This document shows positions 48,092-59,306 of a stretch of DNA of 64,000 bases, piece after piece; the first letter of the stretch is position 1, and the number at the start of each line of letters is the position of its first letter. Origin of the DNA: Rutidosis leptorrhynchoides (taxonomy: Eukaryota; Streptophyta; Magnoliopsida; Asterales; Asteraceae); assembly GCF_046630445.1 (NCBI RefSeq), contig NC_092341.1, positions 5,024,001 through 5,088,000 of the forward strand, given 5' to 3'. The translations under genes were made by a program, and so were the position numbers. Under the pieces are notes generated by a model, which saw nothing but the letters and a program-made list of their open reading frames with translations, made no database searches and had not been told where the DNA came from.

Positions 48092-48532
48092 TGTCGCGTT
48101 TTGGCTTGTTCTGTCGCCAAACGCGACAGCACCAGGACGCGGTATACTAGCCTCAAACGCGACAGGTGTGACAGAACGAGGTGTCTGAAGGTGTAACGTT
48201 TGAAGTTATTTTGTCGCGTGTGGATGCAGTTGGTCGCGTGTCGCGACAGGTCATCGCGAAACGCGATGATGTGCGTAGCCAGCAAGTTATTAAATTGTTT
48301 CCTAATTTTGATTAGCACTATAAATATACCTATTGTAATCTGTAACCCTATGCACGAAAAATCAATAAAAAGCTCTCTAGTTGGTCGTGGACTAAAGCAA
48401 TCACACCGATTGCATATAACCACGTAATATCATGTGTCGTTTTCTTTTCTTGTTGTTATTCTGTCTGTTTGTCATTTGTGGGATCACAATCTTTCGATTG
48501 GTGGTCGTTGTTGGGTCCATAAATTCCTAACA
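48092..48532 (+). repeat. Copia 3' LTR
   Basis: Same body and 3' end as 29794-30196 from GGACGCGGTATACTAG onward. It is preceded by an extra segment with a near-perfect hairpin, CTGTCGCGTTTTGGC and GCCAAACGCGACAG (48091-48130). The start at 48092 is a choice; the dyads are at 48239-48248 and 48252-48268 and the TATA box CTATAAATA at 48318-48326. Confidence 0.8.
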
Positions 48533-48537
48533 CCAAA

Positions 48538-48703
48538 TAATCTTACACACCATGGTCAAGAAATACCCACCTTTAACTTAGAGCTCGGTGGTTGGGCTTT
48601 GAAATCCCTGTGAAAAGTCTCAATTTCAAATCTTGTGGTGTTAGACAAGGGTTAGTAAAGGATCACGAGTTTATCTAGTTAAACCGCGTACACTTGATTA
48701 AAA
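48538..48703. other. Short unique spacer
   Basis: Sequence between the copia target duplication and the LINE; nothing recognised. Confidence 0.5.
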
Positions 48704-49756
48704 TTACATGCCCTTTTTTTTGGAAAGGCAGTAGGATTATATATATCAACAAAATAATTACAAATACAACCCAATGCACATCAGGTGGATGACCACACAA
48801 CCAAAACAAGTGTGACAACCCGGAAATTTCTGACCAAATTTAAACTTGATTTTTATATGTTTCCGACACGATAAGCAAAGTCTGTAATGTTGAGTCTCGA
48901 AAATTTTGGAACTATGTTCATATATTCAATTACCCTTTTGACTATACTCGACGTTTCACGAACATTTATGTACATATAGATATGTATATACAATATATAG
49001 TTATAATAATTGAAAATGTTAACAAAGTATTAGATGTATAATACTTTACATGAACGTATTTGTTTCAATATATGTTTAACATATTCATCGAAGGAATTAA
49101 AAGATAATATCAAATGATTGAATTATCGGATACATTGTGATATGATTACGAGCCTCTGTTGTGAGGTCCACATTGATTTAAGAAATCGTTTCATTTTAAC
49201 GGCATACGGAATAAATGGTAAAGTAATCTACGAGTGAGAACAAAGTGTCAAATAATGAGATTTAGACAAAAGTTAGTGAAGAACTAAATTTCATAATATT
49301 CTATTGATTTAATTTCAAATGTGCGAAAACATTTTTAGATATAATAGGAATTGATTGTTAAAATATTTTTGTTTAAATAACGTAATTTGAATATATATTT
49401 TACAAAGTGATAAAATAAAATATTAACTTAGTCATAAAACGTTTTGATTTAAAACAATATCATTAAATATACTTTGATAAATAATGAGAAATTGATTTAT
49501 TGAAGCAAATGACTACAACACTCAAATGTAAAGGTTATACTTTGGGTAATATAGTCTATCGATGATTAAGTTTAATTATTAATAAAGGTACGTGTCGCGA
49601 GACGTAAAGTACAAGTTTTCTTAACGTACGAAAGGACGTTCGAAAACCGGAACCGGGACATAAGTCGAGTGTCAACGTATAAGTTATCGGACCTAAAATT
49701 ACAAGTCAACTATGCACATGAATATAATTTAATATATATATAATTAATATAAATTA

Positions 49757-49834
<78 letters not shown>

Positions 49835-49873
49835 GACAAGCAAGAAAACAAACGAGTGTGGGCTGGAAAGGCA

Positions 49874-49950
49874 CCCCATGCGATCGCATGGGGAATGGCC
49901 TATACAGCCATGTGATCGCATGGCTACATGGTTCAGGCCACATCTATAAA
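49874..49950 (+). promoter_or_regulatory. A3 promoter core: paired dyads and TATA box
   Basis: The first dyad extends to a perfect 20-bp palindrome CCCCATGCGATCGCATGGGG (49874-49893). The second, at 49909-49922, has one C-to-T change (CATGTGATCGCATG). Start-to-start spacing of the cores is 32 bp. CTATAAA follows at 49944-49950. Confidence 0.65.
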
Positions 49951-50048
49951 GTTCGACGTTTTTCAGTTTCTGATTCATTTCATTCAATTTCTCGACATCT
50001 CTCTCTAAATATATATAATTATATTTGTTATTATTATTATTATTATTA

Positions 50049-50114
<66 letters not shown>

Positions 50115-51199
50115 GTTGTTAATTCTAATATTACTATTAGTAGTATTAGTGTTATTATTAAGTATTATACATAAAATACTACGACGAGGTGCTGCTCGCA
50201 TGTTTTCAAAATGGGTTTTTTCGAGTGGGATAGAGATATATAAGGAAATTATGGGTTATAGCTATGGAGGTTATGGGTATAGTTCATGAGTATTGCTCGT
50301 GAGTCAAACTAGTGTTTATCATCTCCGTTGCGTCTACATAATTTTCTGCAATATTGAATCACAATATTGATACGTGAGCATTCATATCCTATCTTTTATA
50401 TATTAATAGTGTATCCCTGATTAGTGCTCGAGTATATATGTTTATACATGCTTGTATGCTTTAATTTTGTTGTTAGATAGTTTATGATGAATCATGAATT
50501 CGATACATATGCTACTGATATAAAGTATATGATATGCATGTCGTTGGAAAGCTATCGAAAAATTAATAACTTTTCATTTAGAAATCGTGTGTTTTCGAGG
50601 AAGGGATTAAAAGTTATGGTCAACTGAATTATAATTAATATTAATTAAAATTGTTTTTGAATCTACAATTGATATTTAAACAACTTGTTTGTGAGATTGA
50701 TAAATTAAATTTCTAAATATTATTAGTCGAGTAAATGAATTTGTATATAAGGCACGTCTCTTTGAACAATTGTCAAAGTTGACTGTTTTATCATATTTCA
50801 AAGCCTTATAAACACTATAATATGATTTTACAAGTATTGGAAAACTATGTGAAATAGTAAAATATGTTGATTGCCATGATAATTCAAATATAACATAGCT
50901 CCTGAAATAAATAATATTTTGAGTTTGATAAACTATAAATTCATTCAATTATCAAGACTTATACTATGTTAATAGACACGTATAGATTTAAAGATCATAT
51001 TGGGTCAGGTTAACTTTTGAGATGACTTTTGTTAACTTTTGTATGTCGGTCTCGAGCATTAGGATTGTGATACACTATTACCCGACCTAGCTTATTAGAC
51101 ATGTATTGACCAACATATGTTCTCTAGGTCAAGATCTACGGTTATTTTGCATTCCGACTTTCGGTCACATTTTGGTGAATGACCTTATGTGCTGCTAAG

Positions 51200-51721
51200 G
51201 TGAGTTTCATTTGCTCCATTTTTAATTGCTTTTGCAATATATATTTTTGTGCTGAGAATACATGCACTTTATTTTAAACGCAATGGATACAAGTACATAC
51301 TAAATTCTACACCGTGTTTGAACCGAAAATCCCTTAGCTTTGGTAACTAGTAACTGCCGGTTATAAGAACTGGTGGGCGCGAGTAGTTATATATGGATCC
51401 ATAGGGCTTGACATCCCCGTCTATTCCAGGTATAGAAACCCTAGCCTGAACTATAAAACAGGCGTATGCTATTTGAGGTTAGTACACGTTGGATTGCGTG
51501 TATTGTACATGTTGGTTGCATGTATGTTAAAACATGGGTACTTATTATAACGTTAAAGCTTAGTTACCGGGGTGCTCAATCTTGTAGAATATCTTGATAA
51601 ACGTTTCTGGATGAAACAACTGAAATCTTGTGATCCACCTTTATATACGGATTATGCGCAACATTAAAACTATGAACTCACTAACCTTTGTGTTGACACT
51701 TGAAAGCATGTTTATTCTCAG
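51200..51721 (+). promoter_or_regulatory. Intron-like module of A3
   Basis: GCTGCTAAG|GTGAGTTTC at 51199/51200, CACTAACC as a branch-point-like sequence near 51680, and TTTATTCTCAG|G at 51721/51722, 522 bp. The conserved block is 51318-51420. Confidence 0.4.
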
Positions 51722-52219
51722 GTTCCTAGAAGTCTTCCGCTGTTTGCTTATATGTGATACAAGCTATGTGCATGGAGTCATACATGCTTTATTCAAGATA
51801 ACGTTGCATTCACAAAATCATCACCATGTATCTTATTTTGATTGCATTATCAACGAATGTAGTAGTGTAAACTATTATTTACGGAGATTGTCTATATGTA
51901 GAAATCATCAAACGTCAAAAACCTTAGAATTTGATATTCAATTATGGTGTGCCTTTTCAAAAGAATGCAATGTTTACAAAACGTATCATGTAGAGGTCAG
52001 TATCTCACTGTGAAATCGATGAATGATGTATTCGTTCAAATGAATTTGGACGGGTCATCACAACAAGCTACATCTCACAAGTAATACAAAGCACACCAAG
52101 AAAACTAGATATTGTCTCAATAATTTCTAAAGTACAAGGAATTCGAATGTTGACAAGAAGGCAACAAGCAGAATTGATCCCACCTAGATGAAAGTTTGAG
52201 GGTTGTGGAGCCAATTATT

Positions 52220-52695
52220 TCAATCGATTATCTTGTTCTTGCACCTCTTCGCGATCCACTCGAAACTTTTTACTTGAATTTCATTGATTGCCATTGGTAC
52301 ATTCCAACTTTTATTTGAAAATACTTTTTGGTTTCGATTCTTCCAAATTAAATAAGAACATGTCCAAACAACCGCTTGCCAAATTGATTTCCCCACAAAA
52401 GAGTTTGTTTGCCCCGAATCAAGAAAGAGATCCCCCGATGTTAACGAAAGGAACCCCTCCCCGACCCCACCAATCGAATACTTTGCACCAAACCTCGGAA
52501 GCATGCTTACACGAAATTAGAGAGTGGTTAACAGATTCAATGTCGTCATCACAAAATGGACAACGGACCGAGTGAAGATCAACCCCTCTTTTATCAAGTT
52601 CCACCAAAACTGGAAGACGTAATTTTCTTGCTCTCCACATAAATACCTCCACTTTTTTTGGCACAAGTTTGTTGCATAGTGGCTCACTTACATAG
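52220..52695 (-). pseudogene. LINE ORF2 C-terminal fragment (zf-RVT)
   Basis: The minus strand encodes the cysteine-rich segment found after reverse transcriptase in plant LINEs: VPKKVEVFMWRARKLRLPV, then CPFCDDDIESVNHSLISC and VWCKVFDWW. A one-base shift near 52430 moves the frame to DLFLDSGQTNSFVGKSIW and WKNRNQKVFSN, which runs to a stop at 52220. The catalytic reverse transcriptase and endonuclease parts are absent because of 5' truncation. Homology to LINE C-termini is by recognition of the motif pattern. Confidence 0.85.
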
Positions 52696-52709
52696 TTACA
52701 TGCCCTTTT

Positions 52710-54197
52710 GATAACCCTGAACAGGGAAACCCTCCTCACTTTCAAGATGGAGATGAAATATGGCAAGTTTGATGAAGAATTGTTCTATTACGATTTTGCA
52801 TAAGGTTTGTCGAGTTTGAGGTGGAATTGCGAGACGATCAATGTGAGTTGATCACTAGTCATCACAACGTTGACGAAGGTAAGGAAAGTAGTGATGAGGG
52901 TAAAATTTATCACGGTATAATTAGGTTATATGGCTCAAGTTCGTCCAAGTATGTTTGTAGGCTTACAATCCGTTAGGGTTTCACTATATAATCTCTATAA
53001 ATAGTGAACCACTAATTTAGTATACCTCACGGGGTATTCAATATTCTACATGATATTATAAGAGAGGAGAGGGTTTGATCATGAGACTAGTTTAATGTGG
53101 GTTTACGGTTTATTAAAGTGTCTAAGACTTTTAAGATTGGTAATCATTATAAATATCGTAACAATAAAGAAAAATCAAATTTTGGAGTGGACATTATTAT
53201 GTATATATTCTTGTAAAATAATCGTGGTGGGTGTGTATAATAATTCCTTTAAAAATAAGAGTAAAACAGAATCACTAATGGGGTTTCATTGCTGTCCAAG
53301 ATTAAGCACTTGTAATAAAGTTTCTTCCCTGTCTATTTATTAATATTCCAAAGAAAATGTTATAAGTTTCGTGTGTTTACTAAACATGCAAATATACATT
53401 GCATATTCTTGGGTAGTTGTACCCTACTATAATTTGGCAATTGGCACAATTATTTAATATACTTGATTCCTTTTTTGTTAGGCAGGCCTTCCAAACATAT
53501 TGATGATTAAGATTATAGGATATTTTATTATTAATAACCAATTAATACTATTAATCTAATATTAATAATTTATAATGGTTTATATTCTAATCTAGAACTG
53601 TTGTAAAGCTGTTAGATGGTTGGCACTAATAAGATTAAATGTCATCATCTCAATTAGTTGGTTGGATGCTTTTACTTTGTTAATAATATATGATAATTTT
53701 TGAAGTTTTATATGGTGGAGTTGTAACATAAATCATCCAACTAAAAACATTGAGACGTTATTTTTTATAACCAAAACCTTAATATCATCTTAATTAATTT
53801 ATTTATGTGTTGTATAAAAACGACAAGCAGTTAGCAATTCCCTTCTTATTAATATGTTAACTAATCCTACAAGAAAACAAATATGCCGGCTTGAGTTTTA
53901 AAACAATTCCATGTAAGCCAATTAAAATCCATCCAAATATCCAAATATTTTACAATTTGTGCACACTTCTTTATATTTTACAGTATTAAAGATCCAATAA
54001 CAATCATTTGTTTAGAATTAATTACCCAAAACAAAACATCATATCTTCCAAAAAACAGCACAATTATCTAATCTCTATCATTCCTTTCACTTCCATTGCC
54101 CATATAAGACCAATTACCAACCCCTTAATTCTATTATTTACTTCTAATCTTCCTCAGATTACACACTTTTTGCATTTCTTGTTTGAGATTCAATTCA
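52710..54197. other. Intergenic region and presumed promoter side of the GRAS gene
   Basis: AT-rich, no coding region. A TATA-like ATCTCTATAAATAGTGAAC at about 52990 with a downstream leader-like stretch may be an old LTR fragment. Close to the gene, short T/C-rich runs precede the start codon, but I cannot single out a TATA box. Confidence 0.4.
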
Positions 54198-55829
54198 ATG
54201 ATCAAGCAAGACACCTTTTTCTCACCTTATATTCCTCTCAAATCTGACCCAAATCAAGAAACTATATCTTTCGATGAACCCGACCCAAACTCTAGCACCG
54301 ACCCAGTGTCAGATTGGCTAGAAGATTCGGTTTCGTATCTACCATCATTTTTAGATGACCCGTATGATCGTTGGTGGGTACCCGCCCAAGATCTAGAACA
54401 AGAGCTTTACAGTTCAACTACCTCCAACTCTGCAAAAAATTCAGCAAGTAATATCACTAGTACTGATACAAAGATAACCATCGCCACGACTAGTAATCAT
54501 CTCTTCGTTCATGATCAGTCAAATAAAATCTTTTCTGATTTATCCAAGAAACGCAAAGCGCCTGAAGATCGGCCTGCAGGACAAGTCAAGAAGCCAATAA
54601 ACAAAAGGAGTCAAGGAAAGTCAACTAAAGGTAGTTGTAAAAGTGTTAACAACAAAAACGGTAGGTGGGCCGAGCAATTGCTAAATCCATGCGTGACTGC
54701 AATGACTACTGGTAATGTGAAACGTGTCCGCCACCTCCTCCTAGTCCTTCGTGAGTTGGCATCACCAACTGGCGATGCCAACTACAGACTGGCAGCACAC
54801 GGGCTCCAAGCCCTCAACCACCACCTCTCGTCCACCAACTACCAATCGGTCCCACCAATAAATTTCTCGACGGTGAAGCCAAAATTCTTTCAACAATCTC
54901 TAATAAATTTTAATGACATCAATCCATGGTTCACAATTCCAAACAATATAGCCAACAACTCCATCCTCCAAGTGTTGTCGGAGAGCGAAGAACATGGCCC
55001 ACGTAATCTTCACATACTTGATATTGGAGTCTCTCATGGAATCCAATGGCCCACGCTTCTAGAAGCATTGAGTCGTCGAGCAGGTGGGCCACCACCAACG
55101 GTCCGACTCACGGTAGTACCTCCAACACACGACAACAATCAAATCCCTTTTGCAGACAGCCCACACGGTTACAATTTCATCCCAAACATTCTTCGTTTCG
55201 CAAATGAATACAAAATCAAGTTACACATCAACAACCTAGACAATTGTCCTTTACAAAATCTTAATGATGATGTCATCAACTCGTCCCAAGATGAGACGCT
55301 AATCGTTTGTGCTCAGTTTAGACTTCACAATCTAAACCATAACAATCCAGACAACAGAACAGATTTTTTGAAAACCATACGAAGTCTAGAACCAAAAGGA
55401 GTGATTTTAAGCGATAACAACATGGACTGCAGCTGCAACAGTTGTAGTACTTTCGATTCAGGATTTTCAAAGAGGGTGGATTACTTATGGAATTTTTTGG
55501 ACTCAACGAGCGCTGCGTTTAAAGGTAGAGAAATGGATGAAAGAAAGATGATGGAAGGCGAGGCTTCAAAAGCGTTGATTAATAATTGTGAAATGAATGA
55601 AACGAAAGAGCGATGGAGTGAAAGGATGATTAGCGTCGGGTTTGTTGGGGATGTTTTTAGGGACGATGTGATGGACGGAGCTCGCGCGTTGTTGAGAAAA
55701 TATGACAATAATTGGGATCTGAAACTTGATGAAAAAGATAAATGTATAGGGTTATGGTGGAAAGGCCAACCTGTTTCGTTTTGTTCTCTTTGGAAAACAG
55801 ATGATGCAGTAACTAGTACTAACACTTAG
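54198..55829 (+). CDS. NSP1: GRAS transcription factor, NSP1-type
   Basis: A single-exon gene of 543 codons. NSP1 is a nuclear GRAS factor that works with NSP2 in symbiosis (Nod and Myc) signalling and, in many plants, activates strigolactone biosynthesis genes. The N-terminus has the NSP1-like acidic patch SDWLEDSVSYLPSFLDDPYD, followed by a Ser/Thr/Asn-rich linker and a basic KKRKAPEDR stretch near residue 117 that may be a nuclear signal. The GRAS domain starts near residue 155 (GRWAEQLLNPC, RHLLLVLRELASPTGDANYR). The VHIID-equivalent is LHILDIGVSHGIQWPTLLEA near 271, and the SAW end is GLWWKGQPVSFCSLWK near 518-534. Length and lack of introns match the family (about 540-555 residues). I chose ATG 54198; the frame is open a little upstream but only from TTG. 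All motifs are intact. Its 3' end faces the hydrolase gene. Confidence 0.93.
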   Translation: MIKQDTFFSPYIPLKSDPNQETISFDEPDPNSSTDPVSDWLEDSVSYLPSFLDDPYDRWWVPAQDLEQELYSSTTSNSAKNSASNITSTDTKITIATTSNHLFVHDQSNKIFSDLSKKRKAPEDRPAGQVKKPINKRSQGKSTKGSCKSVNNKNGRWAEQLLNPCVTAMTTGNVKRVRHLLLVLRELASPTGDANYRLAAHGLQALNHHLSSTNYQSVPPINFSTVKPKFFQQSLINFNDINPWFTIPNNIANNSILQVLSESEEHGPRNLHILDIGVSHGIQWPTLLEALSRRAGGPPPTVRLTVVPPTHDNNQIPFADSPHGYNFIPNILRFANEYKIKLHINNLDNCPLQNLNDDVINSSQDETLIVCAQFRLHNLNHNNPDNRTDFLKTIRSLEPKGVILSDNNMDCSCNSCSTFDSGFSKRVDYLWNFLDSTSAAFKGREMDERKMMEGEASKALINNCEMNETKERWSERMISVGFVGDVFRDDVMDGARALLRKYDNNWDLKLDEKDKCIGLWWKGQPVSFCSLWKTDDAVTSTNT

Positions 55830-56008
55830 TATGCTTTTCGATTTTTCTTCGATTGTTTTCCTTAAATCATTTTTGGTTCGGTAATTTGGAATATTGTTGA
55901 CAAATTCATGGCAAGATTACAGTAACCTAAGAACTATGAATATTCTGTCTTTACAGAGACTTGTATATTAAACAAATTATAAACAACAAAATATTGTATC
56001 TAAGAACA

Positions 56009-57836
56009 TCAACTTGTTACAAATAATGTAACAAATTTGTTGAGTGAAGTTGGAGCTTCCATATTTGCAGCATGTCCTACATCCTTAAGTATCTCTAGCT
56101 TTGATTTTGGACCCAAGTGTCTGTAATGAAACAAAATTTTCTTTTATTATGTAATTAATTTTAATTACTACAGCTAAAATAACAAGAGAGATAACAAAAA
56201 TGATACATGTCCAAATGAACATGAAGAATGCAAGAGATTTAACCTCTGTAACTGATGTGCCAAATGAACTGGGAAAATATTGTCTTTTTCTCCCCATATT
56301 ATAAGTGTTTCCTTCACAATCAAATAAATATCATTATCAGTTCAACTTAAGTACTAGCTAGAATTAGTAGATGTTAACAGTTAAGATTTAAAACTTCAAA
56401 AATGAATTTATGGGACTAAGTTATTTAATTTAGTAAGCCATCCCTTCAACTTAAGTTTAGTTATTATCATTAATCTAAGTAAATGTTAATGATTAGTAAA
56501 ACTTGTGTACAACATATAAACATTAACAGACCTGATTTAAAACAGGAAATTGAAGATGAGGTTTTTCCATAAGCAAATATTCCACCAGTTCTCTTTTTTC
56601 CTTCTTACAACCATCTCCCTGCAGCAATTCAAAAATCCAAATTAGATATATAATCCATATATAACAAGCAGTATCATGTTTTAACAGAAACAAAACACAA
56701 TTAACAACTTAATGTTAACTAATTCGGAGTAACACATAAATAAGAACAACGGTCTAAAAACAGTTTTACATAAAAAAAAATTAAATGCCTCTGGGGTGTA
56801 TTGAAACAACCACAGACCGACGTCCGAAAAACGACAAAGATTTGCCACCAGCGTGAAATCAGGCTTAAAAATACGCCCTGAGCTTGTCTGTCTAAAATAC
56901 AAATTTTACACTTACTACCCTGCCCACTTTAAAACTTTGCAAATAAGGTCCTATTTTTTGCAACCCGTGTCCTTTAACTAACAGATTTCAAGTAACTAAC
57001 ACCGAACAATAATAATTAAATAATAGTACCTCATAAAACTAGGATGTTACATGTAACCTGGTTGGCAAGGGTAGTAGGGTTTATGCAATAACAAAAATGG
57101 CCTTGGTTCTGATATGAATCAATTAAATTTTAACTTAATTACTGTAATAAATTACCGCGATGAATCCCCTGAGAAAGAAATCAGGTAACCATTTTGAAAC
57201 ATTCAATTTATACATTGACATCCTACACAATAACTTTATGTCCTCCGGTTTTTCCGGTACCAAAACATCCACAACATTCTTTCCAAATTTATTCAACAAA
57301 TCCAATTTCTGTTCTTCCTTAAACACAATTCCACTATTCACAATCACCACTTTTTCCACCACCTTTTCTTCCATTTCCGCCATTCGATATGCTACAAACC
57401 CGCCATAGCTAATCCCATACACATTATACTTCTCAACTCCCAGTTTCTTCATTACATCACACACACACTTTGCTTGAAACGTATCTGTCCGTTCATTTCT
57501 TGTAGAACATGAGTTCCCAAAAAACACGAGATCGGGTATGTAAACATTGAAGTTACTTGCCAATTCACCTATTTGTAGTATGAATTGCCACTTTGAGTTA
57601 CCACCGTACCCGTGGATAAGGATGAGGTTAGGTTTGTCGAATTTACGATGATTTGGGACCCATACGTGCATGGAAGTTTGGTGATCGTCGAGATCAACGG
57701 TGCATGGCGCGAGGTTGCATGATGAGTAGTATAACGATAACAAATATTCGGTTGCAGTCACGGGAAGACGTTTTATGAGGATGTAAACGGCAAGTAGATT
57801 GCGACGAAGCCGCAAAGATCTAATTGTTGACAACAT
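56009..57836 (-). CDS. Alpha/beta-hydrolase fold protein, four exons
   Basis: My exon model on the minus strand is 57836-57156, 56618-56532, 56311-56244 and 56120-56009, giving 315 residues. All introns begin GT and end AG, and frames join without a stop. The protein has a basic/hydrophobic N-terminus, the oxyanion-loop motif HGYGG (75-79), the nucleophile elbow GISYGG with Ser143, Asp266 in IIWGEKDNIFP and His295 in VGHAANM, so the Ser-Asp-His triad is complete. It belongs to the plant group resembling bacterial meta-cleavage hydrolases and ABHD6-like lipases. The substrate is unknown. The start is the first ATG of exon 1. Exon 1 ends FLRGFIA, where relatives have a few more residues, so the first donor (GCG|GTAATT) is the least certain junction. 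A LINE lies just upstream of the start. Confidence 0.88.
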
Positions 57837-58023
57837 AACTGATAACTAATTTGATACGTACATGAAAGTGTGGGAATTTAAGGATAAGATTTAAGGATAA
57901 TGGAGCTGATTTTTATGTAATTATTTTTTGGTACTTAAGGAAAATAGGATGAAGTGTGGACAGAAAGAAATTAAGAAAGATAAACATACAAGTTTGAGAA
58001 TTATGAGTTGGTTGGTAAGTGTC
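57837..58023 (-). other. Proximal upstream region of the hydrolase gene
   Basis: Only 187 bp separate the start codon from the target duplication of the LINE. No TATA box is evident. A repeated AAGGATAA occurs in this stretch. Confidence 0.45.
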
Positions 58024-58039
58024 ATTTTCGGTGTTTATT
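58024..58039. repeat. 16-bp target duplication of the LINE, left copy
   Basis: ATTTTCGGTGTTTATT, identical to 59288-59303. Confidence 0.95.
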
Positions 58040-59287
58040 TTTTTTTTTTAGAACGGCAAAATATATTAAAGAAAACTTAGCAAGGAGCTAAGAAAAGTAC
58101 AAGGAAATTACAAGGAATAGAGAGGCGAGTGTAACCACGTAGTCCAATTTAAAGTAGACTTGTGGTACCTCGAATAGATCCAATTAAAAGCGGACAATAC
58201 AATATAATCAAAAACGTAAGATTTTCTGATGTTGTGATCCTTGAAAATGATGCCGTTCCTGAGACTCCAGATATGCCAAAGAGTTGAAATAGCCGCCACT
58301 TTAACAATGAACCGTCTATTGCCAATCTGGGGGAGGGAATTGATCCAAGACCAAAGATCTTCTATTGAATCCAAAATTGGGAAAGAGATGTCTAGCCAAA
58401 TACCAATCCTGCACCAAATCTGATAGCTTGTATCGCACCTTATAAAAAGATGATCCCGAGATTCTTCAGAGACGTCGCAAAGGGCACAACAATCTCTGTC
58501 CACTGTGACATCTCTATGCTCCAGATTCGGAATCGTTGGAAGGCGGTCAAGATTAAGGCGCCAAATGAAGATGTTCACTTTAATTGGAGCCGTTTTGCAC
58601 CACATGGAGAAAGAAGGGGAATTATGCATGATAGAACTCTCGATAGCGCGTCTAGCTTGAGTAACTTCGAATACGTTGTTTGGAGGATTTTCCCATGTCC
58701 AGTAGTCTGTGGATGCAGATAGGCTTATCGATGAAAGAGCCTCTCTTAGATCCGCGTGTTGGCTCTCTTCAACACCTCCTCTAGGGGGGCGTCGCCAAAA
58801 CCATAACCATGAACCGTTTGAAGATCTTGAAGCCACATTACTTGAGCGGTTCATATCCAAGGAGTATAAACGAGGATAACGTGAAGCTAGAGATGAATCG
58901 AAAATCCATGGATCATGCCAAAATAGGGCTTTCGAGCCGTCGCCCAATTTGAGACGTAGACGATTTGATGAAATATAGTTTCTTGCGTGAATCAAGTCTA
59001 TACATCTAACAATGTTCGCCCATGTACTAGTAGCATTTTTGGCACATGGTAGATCTCCACCGTTGCTCTTACCATGTATTGCATAGATAACTTTTGCCCA
59101 ACATGCGTCTTGGTTGTTTACTAAACGCCATCGCCATTTATAAATTAGAGCTAGGTTCGCCGATTTTAAACTTGCAACTGATAACCCTCCTTTATCAATA
59201 GGATTTTGTATTTTGTCCCAGCTTACCCAATGGACTTTACGAGCTTTTTCTTTGCCCCCCCAAAAGAAAGAGGAACGAAGAGATTCG
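58040..59287 (-). mobile_element. 5'-truncated LINE, young insertion
   Basis: About 1.25 kb between perfect 16-bp duplications. A T-run at 58038-58049 is the poly(A) tail seen from the plus strand. The inserted end of ORF2 is open throughout, so little time has passed since insertion compared with the frameshifted LINE at 52 kb. Confidence 0.95.
58108..59287 (-). pseudogene. LINE ORF2 C-terminal part, uninterrupted
   Basis: About 393 codons open from the truncation point to TAA at 58108-58110. The N-terminal part (SSFFWGGKEKARKVHWVSW, GGLSVASLKSANLALIYKW) is the thumb-side region that follows LINE reverse transcriptase. Next come the segments LRLKLGDGSKALFWHDPW and then the zf-RVT cysteines (CCALCDVSEESRDHLFIRC). 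The catalytic reverse transcriptase and endonuclease are lost by truncation, so it is labelled a pseudogene although it has no internal stop. No proper ATG exists at its 5' end. Confidence 0.92.
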
Positions 59288-59306
59288 ATTTTCGGTGTTT
59301 ATTAGA

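Larger units (their letters stand above)
48811..52062 (+). mobile_element. Family A solo LTR, copy A3 (reference copy)
   Basis: 3252 bp, TGTGACAACCCGG to CGGGTCATCACA, with a perfect duplication ACAAG (48806-48810 and 52063-52067). It is the most complete uninterrupted A copy and shows the empty site of gypsy element 1 near 51507. It has no coding content; repeats of Ile-Tyr in some frames come from the (TA)n tract at 49761-49831. Confidence 0.92.
48718..52695 (-). mobile_element. 5'-truncated LINE, split by A3
   Basis: On the minus strand a non-LTR retrotransposon end of about 720 bp. Flanks TTACATGCCCTTTT (48704-48717 and 52696-52709) form a 14-bp target duplication, and the left one adjoins a T-run that is the poly(A) tail read backwards. 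A3 sits in the 3' untranslated part. Variable-length duplications, 5' truncation and poly(A) are LINE hallmarks. Confidence 0.82.

Noticed and set aside
49710-49987. Frames with Ile-Tyr repeats
   Set aside because: Products of the (TA)n tract of A3.
54183-54197. Five extra N-terminal codons for the GRAS gene, starting at TTG
   Set aside because: Plant genes start at ATG; the ATG at 54198 gives a normal NSP1 N-terminus and length.
55318-55825. Minus-strand frames of 62 and 114 codons
   Set aside because: Antisense to the GRAS gene; no domain.
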